A DNA stretch of 64,000 nt, taken from positions 63,591,622 to 63,655,621 of the forward strand of contig OY755038.1 of assembly GCA_963576565.1 (NCBI GenBank), given 5' to 3'. Below are positions 31,911 through 42,115 of this stretch, in pieces (position 1 is the stretch's first letter; every line of letters begins with the position of its first letter). The notes beneath the pieces are model-generated. The model made no database searches, was not told where the DNA came from, and saw nothing but the letters and a program-made list of their open reading frames with translations. Position numbers and translations under genes: made by a program. This DNA comes from Aspidapion aeneum (taxonomy: Eukaryota > Arthropoda > Insecta > Coleoptera > Brentidae).

Positions 31911-32575
31911 AAAGTGGCGGCAGGCTCTACTGGATCTCCATGCACTGCCACCACAAAGGGATCTATTGTACCCACGTACCTACATACTGAGTTTGACTAA
32001 AGTGACATATTATTTTTCCATCCAGCACATAAAAAAAACTTTGCAGATTACAAAAATAATTGATTTAGGCTTAAAACTTTGGCTCAAAGACATACAATTT
32101 GCAATATTCGACATACGTCTTGACTATACTATAAAGTGGAATTAAAAATACATTATGTATAAACAGAAAACTCACATAACATTTATTTCTTTACTGTTTC
32201 CATTTTCTAAATAAATGGAAACCTTTCGAATAGAAATTATCAAAAGAGTTCCATATGCCAATAAAAGCGCTTCAAAGTGTAAGCTCTCTTTGGCTATACT
32301 GGATATGTGTTAATGTTTTTTTTCAAATTACAAGAGCCCCTTTTCAAAGGAAATGTATCTCTTGGTTTGGTTGCGTTCAAAAGCAGATAAAAGCTGCAGT
32401 TTGTCCTTTTATTAGAAAGTACTAAAATACTTTATTTATATTTTATGTTTTGGGATTTTTTATAAAGTAAGAAAGTTAATATTCCGATCGAATTTATTAA
32501 AGATAAACTTAATAACTTTAAGAAGTTTACATAAAAAAGATTTATATAGCTTCTACTAATTTGTTTTTCAAGTTT
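31911..32575. other. AT-rich stretch, nothing recognised
   Basis: Short frames only; no domains. Confidence 0.3.
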
Positions 32576-32577
32576 TT

Positions 32578-33050
32578 TACCTTTCCTAGCTCGCGCAGCA
32601 ATGGCTAGAGAAGGTATTAGTTTCGACGAATAAATTTTTTTGAGATAACGCCGAAAATGTGTCATTTGGGTGTATTTTAAGCTATTCTAGCAATATTGTC
32701 GTGAGGTCTGTCTGTGTGTGTATGTGTGTGTGTATGTATATCTGTCCGTAACACGATATAGCTCGACACTGCAACGAGCTAATTAGATTTTGGTTAAAAT
32801 TCATCAATTTCAGTTAAAAAATTTAGAAATTGCTAACCTTTAACCGGAGCGCCGCATTAATAAGCGGTTTTCGGAATATAGTAGCCCACGTTTTTTTCAA
32901 AAATTTGTGTTATAATCAAAAACTTCGTAGGGGCTTTCGTTTCGGAGACATTTACAAAAATTGTTTTCAAGGTTGATATAGCATGGAGTTTACTTGGAGT
33001 GTGCAAATGGGCTAAAAAGGTATCAGATCCATCATGGACTCATTTATTTT
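32578..33050 (+). mobile_element. family B, copy 3, apparently full length
   Basis: Begins TACCTTTCCTAGCTCGCGCAG and ends GGGCTAAAAAGGTATCAGATCC...CATTTATTTT, with no insertion, so this ~475-bp copy is the best guide to family B. Along it are AATGGCTAGAGAAGGTATTAG, GAGATAACGCCGAAAATGTG, a TG-rich microsatellite (32706-32745), CGTAACACGATATAGCTC, TTAGATTTTGGTTAAAATTC, CTTTCGTTTCGGAGACATTT and TAGCATGGAGTTTACTTGGA. The ends carry TACCTT(T)CCTAGC inverted with respect to each other. No coding capacity and no superfamily assignment. Confidence 0.7.
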
Positions 33051-33164
33051 AAAGCGGAATATATTTTTTAAACTCTTTGGAATCTGCGATTTTAAATATA
33101 TAATGCTTTTATTTCTATTTTTGCAAATTAAAGCATTATTAGAGTTTTTAAGAGTAACGGGGAC

Positions 33165-33360
33165 CAGCGCAGCTGCGCACATACGGAAAAAATCGCTAGC
33201 GGAACAATATTCGATTTTGCAAATATTTTTTAAAATAAATATTTTTGAATAATTTCTTTTCCTAGATAATCACCCTTGTTTTCATATTTGGAGTAGTAGT
33301 TTTAATATAGTATGCTTTCAAAACCAAAACTTTTAAGGTACAGTCCTAGCAATGCCAAAA
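33165..33360 (+). repeat. ancient dispersed repeat shared with 13930
   Basis: CGCACATACGGAAAAAATCGC, GGAACAATATTCGATTTTG, AGTAGTAGTTTTAATATAGTA and TACAGTCCTAGCAATGCC follow the same order as in 13930-14100, with high divergence. Confidence 0.45.
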
Positions 33361-34380
33361 CTCTAGTAGGGGAGGCCGCGAAATTTTTTGAAACTTATTT
33401 TTTAGTCAGCAAACATTAGCAGAATTGTTCAGTGAGCAATTCTAGGAAAAAATGTCTATATAAATCCATCCTATTTTCCGATGGGTTTAGTCGTAAAATG
33501 CAAAAGAAGGTGTGCATTCGAGGAACTTTTTTTCTTAGTAATGCATATATGTTTATTAGTGAAAGCTATACTTAAACTAAGTATAAAAAACAGTGTGACA
33601 TATCTCTAAATAGGTTCATCATCTCTGGCAAAATTGTCAAAAACTGAAAGCTTTTACTAATAAACATAGATGCACTACTAAGAAACAAAAGTTCCTTGAA
33701 TTTCTAACTTTTTTGCATTTGCAACCGAACCGAACCCTCCCTATTCATAAAACAAATTTTGCTTGGAATTGATCAACAGTTTTATCGATGCTTGCTGACT
33801 TAGAAAATAAGTTTTCAAAATCTTCACGGCTTTCCGTGCTATGTCGAGTGTCTGTGTTTTAAGTATTAATAATATGTTGCCATAAAATTTAAGGAATAAG
33901 TTAAGCTTAAAAAGCTGTATTTCTATATTCAAAAATATGTATGTTAGTAAGTAAAAAAATATTATTTAAGGAGTGTTGCGTTTAAGTTTGTTTTTATTTA
34001 AAATTTTGAAATACTACAGACTGCCAAGAAAATGTTCTACCGAGTTACGTCTTAATTTTTTACTATTTATAAGCTTAGTTCGTAGCAATACAAAATATGA
34101 AAAAATTAGAGTCCCGTTTTTTTTTTTTTATAGAAAATTCGAAATAAAGGGGGTGTTAGTCAAGTTCTTGCACATAATATATAAACTTGATCATTTTGCA
34201 TTACTATTTTTTTTTCAAATTAGCGCCTAATTTGCGGAAAATAAATTAGATCATATTAGAAGACGAACTGATTACATTTTTGTTAAAAAAATCAAAATAT
34301 TGGCATGCGTACTGGGTACCACAAGTTTGTCCGATCTTGTTTAAAATTGGGTACTATGGGTTTTTGAGGATTTCGTGTCC
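33361..34380. other. AT-rich stretch, nothing recognised
   Basis: Several short frames rich in Phe/Leu/Ile/Lys, as expected by chance in such DNA. Confidence 0.3.
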
Positions 34381-34388
34381 GTGTTTAT

Positions 34389-35120
34389 TAGAGGTGTTGA
34401 AAAAGTAACTATTCGTTACTCGAGTACTCGTTACTCGACAAATAACGGAGTAACGAATACCGATCCGAAAATTAAATGATTACTTTCGTTAATTTGATTA
34501 CTTTGATTCCTTCGATTATTTTAGTATTCAGTAATCACTCGAAAGTCGGTAATCCAAAATCAGGAAGTACCTATGATCATTTAGGTAAGTAATTATAAAT
34601 TATTTTTAAGATATGTTTTTTAAATATGTAGTCTAAAAGTATATTTTTTTTTTAATTTAATTTTGTTGTTTTTGCCCAAACTTTTTCTATATTTTTTGAG
34701 TTCTCGTCTTGTCTTGATTGTAATTGATTTTAAGTATGTATTTATTTGTATGTAAGGCATTCGATTTTTAAAACAAAGTTGTACACAGAACAGTTCCTAC
34801 CATTGACTTCTATAGCCTACGGGGGCGTTATACAACTCAATGGTTCCTACGTAATTCCTACCTTTATCTTTTTAATTTTAGCCCACATTTTTGAAAATTT
34901 CAATTAAATATTTCTATAATATCAACAACAAAAATATACCTACAAGTAAATGATCTTCGAATTAACGACAGTCCGAGAATTTTGTACTAACTGTATGATT
35001 GAATTGAATACAGTAACAGTAATCAAAGTAACGATAGTAACAAATATATAAAATGATTACTTAGTAGTCGAGTAACGATTAGTAACGAGTATTTAAAAGT
35101 AACGAAATACAACATCTCTA
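34389..35120. mobile_element. hAT-like MITE, TAGAGRTGTTG ends, 8-bp duplication
   Basis: 732 bp from TAGAGGTGTTGAAAAAGTAAC to CGAAATACAACATCTCTA; the ends are inverted over ~11 bp and then carry multiple copies of CGTTACTCG / CGAGTAACG in both orientations. The flanking octamers are GTGTTTAT (34381-34388) and GTGTTTAA (35121-35128), seven of eight identical. This fits hAT insertion. No transposase. Confidence 0.8.
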
Positions 35121-35137
35121 GTGTTTAACAAGTTATA

Positions 35138-35341
35138 CACTGTGTCCCATTTAAAACTTTCCACTCGAGATTTCTCTAGAACTGCTGAAAATTTTAAAAA
35201 ATGTTGAGACACGTTGATTTTGTTTGCGAGGGGGAGACTTGACGTGAAATTTTTGTAGCACGCGCCACCTTCGAGGGGTATACTTTACCCCTATATTTTG
35301 AATAGGGATAGTGGGTGGAAAGTTTTAAATGGGACACAGTG
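35138..35341. mobile_element. 204-bp MITE, CACTGTG ends, TATA flanks
   Basis: Terminal inverted repeats of 27 bp (CACTGTGTCCCATTTAAAAC then TTTCCAC) are nearly perfect, and TATA flanks both sides. The interior (CACGTTGATTTTGTTTGCGAGGG, TTTTGTAGCACGCGCCACC, TTCGAGGGGTATACTTTACC) matches one arm of the foldback at 26565 although the ends differ. Confidence 0.8.
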
Positions 35342-35349
35342 TATAATCG

Positions 35350-36540
35350 TATAATGTTAATGTTATAGTTAAGTTCAAATAACCCTGATTTCGCTTGAGT
35401 TTAAATTGAAGTTTGAAATGTAACAACTTTATTTGAACTTAATTAGATACTGTATCGAAATTAAAGATATCCACAGGGGTTTTCAAAATATTGAGCAATA
35501 AATAAACAAGAATTGATACTAAAGGCAATTTCTAGTTTTTCCTTAATATTTTGAAAACATATTTAGATATTTTTAATTTCAATACAGCATTTGATTGAGC
35601 TTGGAATAGCGCCACTTTTCCATTTAACAAAATTCTATGTTTTACCTTTTCAGAAATCCCCATAAACCCAATATAGTTATTTTAAATGATGCACAGTAAT
35701 TCATTTTTAAAAAAAAGTGTTTGTTCGATGCCATGAGTTATGATTTACCCTGTATCCTTTACAAAGTTTGGTTTATAAAGACTAGTGCTCTTGGAATTTA
35801 TAATTTGATTAATTAAATGGGTCTTAAATAAATAAAAATTGTGTTCCTAACTTTGACGGTGTTTATTTCAAACACGCACCACCAAAAAAATTAAAAATAG
35901 GCAACTGTAACTCTTAGCTTATAGTTTTTGTAAAAAAGCCCCAAATTTATAAGGTTTTGTAATTAAAATAAGTAATATTGTTTCGCTAAGTAGCGATCTT
36001 TTCATTTGTCTGTGTGGTGGACAGTGAATTTGATTGGTGCGTATAGTTATTGAATAAAAAAAGTATTAATAGCCTGTGCACTACAAAACGAAGTTGAGGA
36101 ATATCGAAAAAAAGAACAGTCATAACTTGTTTCTGTAGGATTCAATCCAGTAAAAAGCGAGAACCCCCGCCAAAATGTTAATACTGATAATATATACATA
36201 TATAACTTGGCAGCTCTTATGGTTATTTGAAAATAGACCAAACCAAACCGCACAGTTAACATATTTATAGTAATTCCATAAAACACCCTATTATGTTTTC
36301 GTTTTTCTTGGCTCATAAAATTTTCTTGATTTTCTCGTGGCTTTTTTTTATAGGTTATTTCTTTAGCATATGAAATTTACTGTTTCGTCTTTGGTTTTTT
36401 GCCAAACTTGATTGTAAGATATAATTAAACTTTTTACAATCGGCCTGAGTTTTAGTTTTACAATATGTTTTAATATATTTCAACTTTTTACCAAAGATTG
36501 CAGATTCTAGATTACACGATTCAGCATATATACTTCCAAG
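35350..36540. other. AT-rich stretch, nothing recognised
   Basis: TTATTTGAACTTAA/TTAAGTTCAAATAA appears in both orientations near 35370 and 35425, a minor inverted pair. No gene supported. Confidence 0.3.
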
Positions 36541-36544
36541 TTAT

Positions 36545-37310
36545 TTTGTGTGAGACTCTGTATCTCATTTTGTCTCCAAGATTTGCAAACTTCTGCCGAA
36601 TGAAGCTATTTTCGTGGGAGTTAGTTGGTACTGGCACCTTTTACAAGGGCATTCCCAAAGCAGATGTTTAGCTATCAATGATGTACTACTGCACAATTGG
36701 CAGTTGTCATCGTTAGCTTTACCTAATGTCTTTAGGTAATAGGTATTTTTCACTAGGCAGTGTCCGGTTAGCAGTCAGTCTCAAGTCATTTCTGTTCATT
36801 TCTAGAAACTGTTTAGGATTCAGTTTCCAATCATTCAGTTCTTTGGCTTTGGTCCTTAATAGGGTGTTGCCACCCCTCTCTTTGCGAGGCTGTCCGCTTC
36901 CTCATTTCCGTTAATACCCTGATGTCCTGGGACCTACATCAGTGTAATTTTATTTTGAGCTAGTCGTTTAAGTGTCTGTTTACACTCTCAGACCAGCTTT
37001 GATACGCACATAAAAGCCTTTATGGCGGTGCGGGAATGCTTCCTCTTGAGGCTCATCATCAGCACTCTTGTCCACATATGTTAATTGCAAGCATTTCTGC
37101 TTGGAATATGGTGGGTATTTTGCCGATTGATAAGGACAGCCTAAATTTTGGATCTGTTATACCCCAACCGGCTTCTTCCGCTAGCCTAGCCTTGATCCGT
37201 CTGTATACCAGACCCAAGCGTTTCTTGCTTGTAGTAGTCCTTTTATTTTCCATAATTGCTGATCTTTTCATGTGGTTCGTTAGTTTAAACATATGTTTAA
37301 ACAACTAACA
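36545..37310 (-). pseudogene. LINE RNase H domain remnant (jockey/R1/I-type)
   Basis: Minus strand, read from high to low coordinates. RIKARLAEEAGWGITDPKFRLSLSIGKIPTIFQAEMLAI is the middle of an RNase H domain (the Glu of FQAEMLAI is a catalytic residue). After a gap with frame changes comes VPGHQGINGNEEADSLAKRG (about 36875-36935), the C-terminal RNase H signature with catalytic His and Asp. Then LTGHCLVKNTYYLKTLGKANDDNCQLC and AKHLLWECPC form the Cys/His-containing tail found after RNase H in these LINEs. Several frame changes and stops make it a pseudogene. Confidence 0.75.
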
Positions 37311-37329
37311 AAAATCTTTAGAGTACACC

Positions 37330-37765
37330 CTATATTTTGGGTTGGTTTCATTGCTGTTAACCTACGGTATTGTAGCCTGGGGAGCGTATGAAAGTACCTT
37401 AATTGTTTAGAAGTAGCTCAGAAGAAAATAACAAAGTATACTTGCAGACATTCCATTAGATATAGAACAGAGGAACTTTATAAATCTAGCAACAAACTAA
37501 GCTCAAGACAACTATAATTACGATTACTCTATCATACACTTGGCCAAAAATAACCTCCTTCAATCGGAAATCAGACATAATGTTCAAACAACATTTGTAA
37601 AGAAAAATAGAAACAGACTTCCAGAAATGAACAAATCAATAGGACAAAATAGTTTCTTGTCTATAGGACGTGAAATTTTCAATTTATTACTAGAGTATAG
37701 GGGTTACTTTAAAACGATCCAAAATTATTATATTATAATAATACATAACTAAGAACTTACGTATT
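37330..37765 (+). pseudogene. 3' fragment of CR1/jockey-group LINE
   Basis: Plus strand, head-to-head with the RNase H remnant. LLLTYGIVAWGAYES (37350-37395) and EVAQKKITKYTCRHSIRYRTEELY match the 'Y-G-x-x-x-WG' and following motif C-terminal to reverse transcriptase. After stops, MAKNNLLQSEIRHNV and RNRLPEMNKSIGQNSFLSIGREIFNLL correspond to the extreme C-terminus. It resembles the LINE tail at 16444 in domain order. At least three stops or frame shifts. Confidence 0.6.
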
Positions 37766-37793
37766 ATTAGAAAAAAATAAGAAAAAAGTTTTT

Positions 37794-37865
37794 GCTTCGG
37801 CCGGGACTCGAACCCGGGATCTCTTGCTCTGTACGCAAACATTCTAAACATTGAACCACGGAAGC
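37794..37865 (-). tRNA. tRNA-like sequence 1 (anticodon-like ACA), probable pseudo/SINE
   Basis: 72 nt on the minus strand. Acceptor arm GCTTCCG/CCGAAGC (one mismatch), box A-like TGGTTCAATGTTTAGAA, an anticodon stem TTTGC/GCAAG with the seven-base loop GTACAGA, and T arm CCGGG-TTCGAGT-CCCGG containing box B GGTTCGAGTCC. CTTTTTTC follows within ~10 bases of the 3' end, a plausible pol III terminator. An ACA anticodon is not a normal eukaryotic tRNA-Cys (GCA). With a second dispersed copy at 40901 sharing ~75 bp of 5' flank, this looks like a tRNA-derived repeat rather than a working tRNA. Confidence 0.55.
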
Positions 37866-37904
37866 CATACATAAACTTTTCGGAAAACTTTCATCTATGC
37901 AGGC

Positions 37905-38037
37905 TGCGGTGTCTCAATACAAGAACGAGAAATTCTCGGGGTATCAACAAGGAATTTCTCGTTCTTGTATTGCGGTGTCTCAATACAAGAACGAGAAATT
38001 CTCAGGGTATTAACAAGAAATTTCTCGTTCTTGTATT
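37905..38037. repeat. two tandem 66-bp units, each a hairpin
   Basis: Units at 37905-37970 and 37971-38036 begin TGCGGTGTCTCAATAC. Each contains an inverted pair of 19 bp, AATACAAGAACGAGAAATT and AATTTCTCGTTCTTGTATT, around an ~18-base loop. The two units differ at about three bases, all in the loop. The block lies directly upstream (on the minus strand) of the tRNA-like sequence. Confidence 0.85.
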
Positions 38038-38039
38038 TT

Positions 38040-38930
38040 ATTAAATAGGAATTTCAAAATAATCGCTTGAAATTTAGATAATTTGTATGCCTTAAAGCCT
38101 ACATCATGTGACAAAATGGCGTCAGAAGACCGCCATCTTGATTCATGTTTTAAAAAATATAGCCTATAGCACCTTCGGCATCAGTAGCAATTCAACGACA
38201 CCTTTTTTGTCAAAATCGGTTCTGCCGTTTAGCCTCTAGCGTGCTGCAGTTTGGTAAAAAGAGCGGTAAAATTTTGCAAATACTAACATTTTGGTTCCCC
38301 TCTGAAGATGGTTGTCTTAGGCGGCTGCCTCGTTGCCTCACCCTTTGGCAGGTCCCTGCTTTATAGAAGAGATAAAATAATACATGAAGAGAAACGAAAG
38401 ATATAGCGCGAAGAATCATTACAGTTCTTTGTTTAGCCGCATACGAGCTAGCAAATATTTTGCCTAACAAAATAATTTCATTATTTGTTTGTCGTCATAA
38501 ATACTGTACCAACATATGAGATGTGTATGCTCAGCCTAATGTAAAGCTAACTGGTTCGGCACGCGAACAGCTTTGTGGCAAACACATGTTATGTTTTATA
38601 CCGGTATTTGCATACCGTCAGGGATTTCCTGAGGTTGATTTTCAAAATAAGGTCACTTAATTATTTAACAATGGACAATGAATTGAAGAAATTTCAGTTA
38701 TTTTTAGAAGATTAGTAATTTGCAAACTTTTCTTAGAGCTAAATTAACAAGATGCTGGAGCCTTCTGTCGAGATTGAATGTTTTGAAACCAAGAAAAAAA
38801 TTTCCTCATAAAATCAATTCTTTCTAGGACTTGCATGTTAAAAATGTTATTATCCTGTGCAAAGTTTACCACAGCATTAATAAACTTTTATTTATTGGAG
38901 AAAAGAGTCAGTAGTTTCTGTCAAATTATA
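38040..38930. other. non-coding stretch, nothing recognised
   Basis: CAAAATGGCGTCAGAAGACCGCCATCTTG (38112-38140) contains a short inverted pair. Frames at 38210-38470 and 38835-39038 show no domain. Confidence 0.3.
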
Positions 38931-38937
38931 ATTTTTA

Positions 38938-39490
38938 CGTTCTATCCCACGAAGCAATGGCTAGAGAAGGTATTAGTTTCGACCAAAAAATTTTTTTTTG
39001 AGATAACGCCAAAAATATGTTATTTAGGTGTATTTTGACTTAGCAGCCAGCAGCAATATCGTCGTGATGTCTGCCTGTGTGTGTGTGTGTGTGCGTGTGT
39101 ATATCCGTAACACAATAGCTCCTGAGGAACGTCCTTAAATTACGTAACGCAAAAACTCAGAATTTTTGACGCATTAAAAAACACATTAAAAAACATTGAG
39201 TGTAACGTAACGCAAGGCAGAACCCCCCACCCGCTTGAGCGTTACGTAATTAAAGGATATGCCCTAAACCGATCTTCGTGAAATTTTAAGGTAAAATAGT
39301 GTTCGATACTGTGACGAGCTGATCAAAATTCATAAATGCTAATAGTAGTTTTTTGACCGTTGAAAAATTAAAAAAATGTTTCAGAATGTAGTGAAGCACA
39401 TTTTTCTAAAAAATTTGTTTTATAACCAAAATATTCATATGAGCTTTCGTTTCGGAGAAATTTACAAAAAACTGTTTTTCATTTCATTCA
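38938..39490 (+). mobile_element. family B, copy 4, with nested MITE
   Basis: AATGGCTAGAGAAGGTATTAG, GAGATAACGCCAAAAATATG, ATCGTCGTGATGTCTGCCTG and CGTAACACAATAGCTCCT, an interruption of ~137 bp, then CTAAACCGATCTTCGTGAAA, GTTCGATACTGTGACGAGCTG and GAGCTTTCGTTTCGGAGAAA. The far end is missing after about 39490. Confidence 0.65.
39124..39263. mobile_element. MITE with ATTACGTAACGC inverted ends
   Basis: GGAACGTCCTTAAATTACGTAACGC at the left and GCGTTACGTAATTAAAGGATATGCC at the right are imperfect inverted repeats enclosing an A-rich middle and CCCCCCACCCGC. It interrupts family B between AATAGCTCCT and CTAAACCG, a junction that is contiguous (CTCCTAAACCG) in the copy at 3725-3750. Confidence 0.65.
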
Positions 39491-40135
39491 ATGTAAAAAT
39501 TCATTATATTAATGAACTTGTTCGTTAATTAATTTATGTCTACATTGAAGCAATGTATTTTTATTTATCGGTTAAAAATTAATTTTCACAGTACATTTTA
39601 TTTTTTCTGTATATTAAATTAACTTATCCTTACAAAATTTTAATCAATAATGACCTGATCTTACCGAAGCCTAAACTAACTTTACCTAAATACGATCCAA
39701 CCTGACCCAATTCCCATGTGTCTAACCTGTATGTCTCTTGCTACCCATAAAACAGATAGTAGTGGCACGTGCTTTAAAGCATGAATAGTTTTAGGTGAGT
39801 ACTTTTCTTTGTGTGTTTCATAAATTTTAATTAAAAAAGTTCTGAAATCCAGTAGCGTTATTACATTACGTACAAAATAAATTTTTGGGAAGCAAACAAA
39901 ATATTCCTTATGATAAATAAAATAATTTTATTATTGAAAACAACGCTATGCTATATTAATAAATCAAAATTGTCAAGAAGTTCTAAGTCTTAAGTTCCTG
40001 CTTGGAAACATAATTGACGAGTCAAGTTAATTTGATAAGAGAGAAATTTTAGTAGACAAATTTTAGGGAAAAATATAATAGGATTTTTTCGGATATGCAA
40101 TGAAAAAATAAAATGCGTTAAAATTTTAGAAATGT
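39491..40135. other. AT-rich stretch, nothing recognised
   Basis: No supported feature. Confidence 0.3.
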
Positions 40136-40146
40136 AATAAACAATG

Positions 40147-40299
40147 CATGGGCGCACCCAGCCTTAGATTTTTTTACATATTTTCTACATATTTCATGAT
40201 AAGACACAAAAAATAGCTTAAAATTTGCCATCATGAGGCTTCGCCCCCCCCCCAAGAGGCCTCGGCCCCCCCCAAGACACATTCCTGGGTGCGCCACTG
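40147..40299. mobile_element. G-rich MITE family C, copy 3, with target duplication
   Basis: 153 bp. CATGGGCGCACCCAG at the left and CTGGGTGCGCCACTG at the right are inverted ends, flanked by AACAATG on both sides (40140-40146 and 40300-40306). The AT-rich middle (TTACATATTTTCTACATATTTCATG) and runs of eight to nine C are as in the other copies. Confidence 0.75.
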
Positions 40300-40895
40300 A
40301 ACAATGACATATAAATATGCAAATAATATTCAGTGAGAATAATAAACAGAAATCCTGGAATTAGAAGCATAACCATAAAAATTCTACTATACCATAAGTG
40401 CCTATAAATTACTAATAATTTTTATAGAAGCTTATTGCGAGTATTCAAAATTCTAAATGTTTATTCGCTACTTAGGCCTATTAACAACAAGTCAATAATT
40501 GTTATAAAGAGATACAAAAGTACTATAGATAAATAAATAAATTACATTGCCTTCTTACAAAGAACATTACAAAACGTTACGCATATTTAAAACAAATGGT
40601 AAATACACAAAAAATTACACCTAAACGAAAAACACAGAAACGCGCACACACCTTTTAACTGTATGTATACTATATGTCCGTAAAGTGTGGAATCACCCAT
40701 TTTTTAAGATTTTTTTTCTTTTTGGTAATTTAGAGAACATTAATTGGATGACATGTTTGTTATTAAATATATGCGTGCTTCATGATGACTTTTAACTCTA
40801 TTTCACGGGATCAGGGAGCTAAAAAGGAATTTATTTTAATAAAAATGTCTTTAAACAACAAGTGAAATTAAAGAAAGAAAAATTAGAAAAAAGTT
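40300..40895. other. AT-rich stretch, nothing recognised
   Basis: No supported gene or element. Confidence 0.3.
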
Positions 40896-40900
40896 TTTCT

Positions 40901-40974
40901 GTCTTCGGCCGCGACTTGAACCCGGAACCTCTTGCTCTGTGCGCAAACGTTCTAACCATTAAACTACCGAAGAC
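40901..40974 (-). tRNA. tRNA-like sequence 2 (anticodon-like ACA), probable pseudo/SINE
   Basis: 74 nt on the minus strand with a perfect 7-bp acceptor (GTCTTCG/CGAAGAC), box A-like TAGTTTAATGGTTAGAA, anticodon stem TTTGC/GCAAG, loop GCACAGA (C where U33 is expected) and a T arm with GGGTTCAAGTC. CTTTTTTC follows closely. The 5' flank (CTGCATAGATGGAAG, TTTATGTATG) is shared with copy 1, showing that both belong to one dispersed repeat. Confidence 0.5.
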
Positions 40975-41074
40975 CATACATAAATTTTTGTAAAACTTCC
41001 ATCTATGCAGGTGCGCGGTGTCTCAATACAGGAACAAAAAATTCATAGAAATTTATAGGATCTTCAATTTCTGG

Positions 41075-41180
41075 GATATTTACAAAACCTGTTTTCAAGG
41101 CTGATATAGCGTGGAGTTCACATCGAGTGTGCTAATGGGCTAGGAAGGTATCAGATCCATCATTGATCCATTTATTTTTG
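41075..41180 (+). mobile_element. family B, 3' fragment (copy 5)
   Basis: TTTACAAAACCTGTTTTCAAGG, CTGATATAGCGTGGAGTTCAC, GGGCTAGGAAGGTATCAGATCC and CCATTTATTTTT match the right end of the 32578 copy. Confidence 0.65.
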
Positions 41181-41590
41181 TTTAACTTTTGGTATATTAC
41201 TGTTTTTTCCAGAACGTAGAACTAACAGATCTTATAAGTGTCCTTAAGCCTATGGGCTTTTGTGCGTGTTTTTAGATGAATTTCCATTTGTATTATTTCA
41301 GTTACAATTAGAGAAAATAATTGTCATTTTGAATTACTGTTTGCTATAGTAGAGTTTATGTGGGCTCGGTTTGAGCTTGTACATATGTGTGTCAGGTAAA
41401 TTGTTACATTTAATTTATACTTAACATCTTTTTTATAAAGAAATATATAAATAAATGAAACTATAATTTTTTAATTTATTATTGTAATACCCAATCAAAA
41501 TTCCACTGCCAAAAACATAAAGCTGAAGTAGAATTATAGCTTTCTAGGAGTAAAGATTTTGACAAAAAAACGTTGGTTAATATATTTTAT
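41181..41590. other. AT-rich stretch, nothing recognised
   Basis: No supported feature. Confidence 0.3.
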
Positions 41591-41606
41591 ACTGTACTGT
41601 AAAATC

Positions 41607-41770
41607 AAAAGCGCAACCAGGAGGGGGGGGGGGCTGAAGGCCCGGCCTCCACCCAAGCCTAAGGTTTTTCAGATATTTTTCACATATTTCATGAAAAAAG
41701 GAAAAATTATTATGAAATATATTATGGGTACCCGGGGCCCCCCCAAGACCAATTTCTGGGTACGCTACTG
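41607..41770. mobile_element. G-rich MITE family C, copy 4, with target duplication
   Basis: From AAAAGCGCAACCAGG through eleven G, an AT-rich middle (AGATATTTTTCACATATTTCATG), a GGGGCCCCCCC arm and CTGGGTACGCTACTG. The flanks GTAAAATC (41599-41606) and GTAAAATG (41771-41778) agree at seven of eight positions, which fits hAT. Confidence 0.7.
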
Positions 41771-41904
41771 GTAAAATGATACATTATATTGTCATTGTTG
41801 TACGAACAGAAAATAAGTAACTAGCAAATAGTAATAAATATTTTATTATATTGAAAGATATTTGAAATGTGAAGCAACTTACCTGTAAAACTTACTACCT
41901 TTTT

Positions 41905-42041
41905 AGCTCACACTACTACTATACTATAGTAGTGTGAGCTATAGTGATCCTAATTTTTTCGAGAAAAAAAAGTTGCTCCGATTTCAAAATTTTTTATATA
42001 TCTTTGCGTTTCAGATGATTTTGAAACTTTTTTGTTGCGCC

Positions 42042-42115
<74 letters not shown>

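Noticed and set aside
36047..36316. 89-codon minus-strand frame
   Set aside because: No domain, AT-driven composition; no support beyond absence of stops.
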